From Alcaligenaceae bacterium (lineage in GTDB: Bacteria; Pseudomonadota; Gammaproteobacteria; Burkholderiales; Burkholderiaceae): 7,916 nt of DNA. The stretch covers positions 1 to 7,916 of the forward strand of contig CANBUF010000072.1 in assembly GCA_947372575.1 (NCBI GenBank), in the 5' to 3' direction. Positions 6,578 through 7,916 of this stretch are shown here, piece after piece. The notes below the pieces were generated by a model. The model had not been told where the DNA came from. It searched no databases and worked only from the letters and a program-made list of their open reading frames with translations. Made by a program: the position numbers and the translations under genes. How positions within the stretch are numbered: position 1 is the first letter of the stretch; every line of letters starts with the position of its first letter.

Positions 6578-7916
6578 ATGCCTGAGTCAACCAGCCCCCC
6601 AGGCTCACTGCCTCTGCCGCGTGTTTCTCGAAAGCCTAAAAAAAACCTTGCCTGGGTTTGGCTGATTCCGATCGTAGCGGCTTTGATTGGTGTGTCGATT
6701 ATCTGGAATGCGGTCTCCAAGCAAGGTCCAAAAATCTCCATTATTTTTAAATCTGCAGCGGGCCTTGAGGTTGGTAAGACGCAGATTCGCTATCGTGATG
6801 TCGTCATTGGCATGGTCAAGGAAATCCGCCTGAGTCCAAAACGTGATTCGGTGATCGTGGATGCTGAATTAACCAAAGATGCCGAATCTCTGGCGCATCA
6901 GGGTACGCAGTTCTGGGTCGTCAAACCGCGCGTGGGACTGGGTGGCATTTCAGGTCTTTCGACGCTGATTTCGGGGTCTTATATCGAGACAGATACTGAC
7001 GCCTTGGGTGACAAGGGTTCAAGCAAGAAAGAATTCATCGGCCTCGAAGAGCCCCCACCGATTTCAAGCGATCGTCCCGGGTCACGCTTTTCGCTGCGCG
7101 CCCCGGATCTCGGTTCACTTGGACCTGGATCACCTGTGTACTATCGCCGGATACAGGTAGGTATTGTGACGACCTATAAACTGGACCGTTCAGGCAACTC
7201 TGTCGATATGGAGGTCTTTATTGACGCGCCTTATGATAAGTATGTGAATACTAATACGCGCTTTTGGAATGAAAGTGGCATCGATGTCACACTTGGTGCA
7301 GATGGGATGCAGATCAGCACGCAATCATTACTTTCAGTGATCGCTGGAGGCATTGCTTTTTCCTCCTTTGGCACAGAAACAGAAAAGCCCGCTGCGAACC
7401 AGGTGTTCAGTCTGTTTGATACGCGTCGCGCTGCTGAGCTTGTACCGCAGGGGGTTTCCGTTCCAATCAGCCTGCGCTTTGACCAGCCAACCCGCGGCTT
7501 GAAGGTCGGTGCTGGCGTTGAGTTTCAAGGGATTTCTATTGGTATAGTCAATAGCGTGATTCTGGACTTTGACATTATTAAAAGAAAATTCTTTACCCAT
7601 GTCGATGCCACGCTTTATCCAGAGCGCCTGGGAGCGGTTTATACCGAAATGAATATGGGCAATCGCAAGCCCGAACAGCTTGCGGCCTCCCTTGGTGTCT
7701 TGACTTCCCGGGGGCTGCGCGCTCAGCTACGCAGTGCGAATATCCTCACAGGGCAGTTATATATGGCGCTGGCTGATTTTCCTCAGGCGCCTAAAATTAC
7801 TCGACCTAAGGTAGATTTGCCTTTTAATATGCCAACGATCGAGGCAGATGATCTGGATAAGATGCAGCAAAACCTATCCAACATCATGGCTAAACTCGAT
7901 AAGGTTCCTTTTGATG
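6578..7916 (+). CDS. pqiB: PqiB-like protein with three MCE domains (3' end cut off)
   Basis: The frame stays open from the ATG to the window edge, giving 446 residues; E. coli PqiB has 546, so roughly 100 residues are probably missing. A short cytoplasmic tail with basic RKPKK (18-22) precedes one transmembrane helix (about 24-43, NLAWVWLIPIVAALIGVS). Three MCE domains follow: about 50-142 (AGLEVGKTQIRYRDVVIG), 166-265 (GSPVYYRRIQVGIV) and 293-400 (GLKVGAGVEFQGISIGIV). Residues from about 420 (ADDLDKMQQNLSNIMAKLD) begin a polar helical segment like the C-terminal helices that bundle into the PqiB needle. Known PqiB hexamers form a periplasmic tunnel for lipids between the membranes. Three MCE domains point to PqiB rather than the seven-domain LetB/YebT or single-domain MlaD. 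It is 31 bases downstream of pqiA; pqiC could follow outside the window. Confidence 0.93.
   Translation, partial: MPESTSPPGSLPLPRVSRKPKKNLAWVWLIPIVAALIGVSIIWNAVSKQGPKISIIFKSAAGLEVGKTQIRYRDVVIGMVKEIRLSPKRDSVIVDAELTKDAESLAHQGTQFWVVKPRVGLGGISGLSTLISGSYIETDTDALGDKGSSKKEFIGLEEPPPISSDRPGSRFSLRAPDLGSLGPGSPVYYRRIQVGIVTTYKLDRSGNSVDMEVFIDAPYDKYVNTNTRFWNESGIDVTLGADGMQISTQSLLSVIAGGIAFSSFGTETEKPAANQVFSLFDTRRAAELVPQGVSVPISLRFDQPTRGLKVGAGVEFQGISIGIVNSVILDFDIIKRKFFTHVDATLYPERLGAVYTEMNMGNRKPEQLAASLGVLTSRGLRAQLRSANILTGQLYMALADFPQAPKITRPKVDLPFNMPTIEADDLDKMQQNLSNIMAKLDKVPFD

Noticed and set aside
5345..7916. A novel defence or secretion system downstream of clpA
   Set aside because: Both genes match known PqiA and PqiB architecture (zinc ribbon and PqiA membrane modules; one membrane helix and three MCE domains), so a new system is not supported.

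Overview
The window looks like ordinary core chromosome of a betaproteobacterium, most likely Burkholderiales and possibly near Alcaligenaceae. This rests on the divergent pair cspA-DUF192 / clpS-clpA (an arrangement I recall from Burkholderiales but cannot verify here), a PcaF-type thiolase, and moderate GC by eye. I cannot fix the genus. I see no mobile element, CRISPR array, tRNA or rRNA.

Layout. Bases 1-83 hold a short, unrecognised C-terminal tail of an upstream gene, followed by a strong intrinsic terminator (153-226). A single thiolase gene, pcaF, occupies 350-1555 with its own terminator (1582-1618), so it appears to be a one-gene unit of aromatic or phenylacetate catabolism. Converging on it from the minus strand are a secreted DUF192 protein (1623-2084) and, upstream of that, a cold-shock protein (2120-2344). 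A 233-base AT-rich divergent region rich in inverted repeats (2345-2577) separates cspA from the plus-strand clpS (2578-2898). After a 133-base AT-rich gap comes clpA (3032-5347). The pqiA start codon overlaps the clpA stop codon by one base (TAATG). pqiB follows pqiA after 31 bases and runs off the right edge.

How the genes work together. ClpS delivers N-degron substrates to the ClpA unfoldase, which feeds the ClpP peptidase (not encoded in this window). PqiA and PqiB are the inner-membrane subunit and the periplasm-spanning MCE tunnel of a lipid-transport system linking the inner and outer membranes. Their physical coupling to clpA is the most unusual gene-order feature here. The PqiA copy also lacks the second zinc ribbon present in E. 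coli PqiA.

I found no evidence of a previously undescribed system. The points worth a second look are small: the clpA/pqiA junction, the reduced PqiA, a TTATCAA palindrome over the likely clpS -10 box whose half-sites recur ahead of clpA, and competing hairpins in the pcaF leader.
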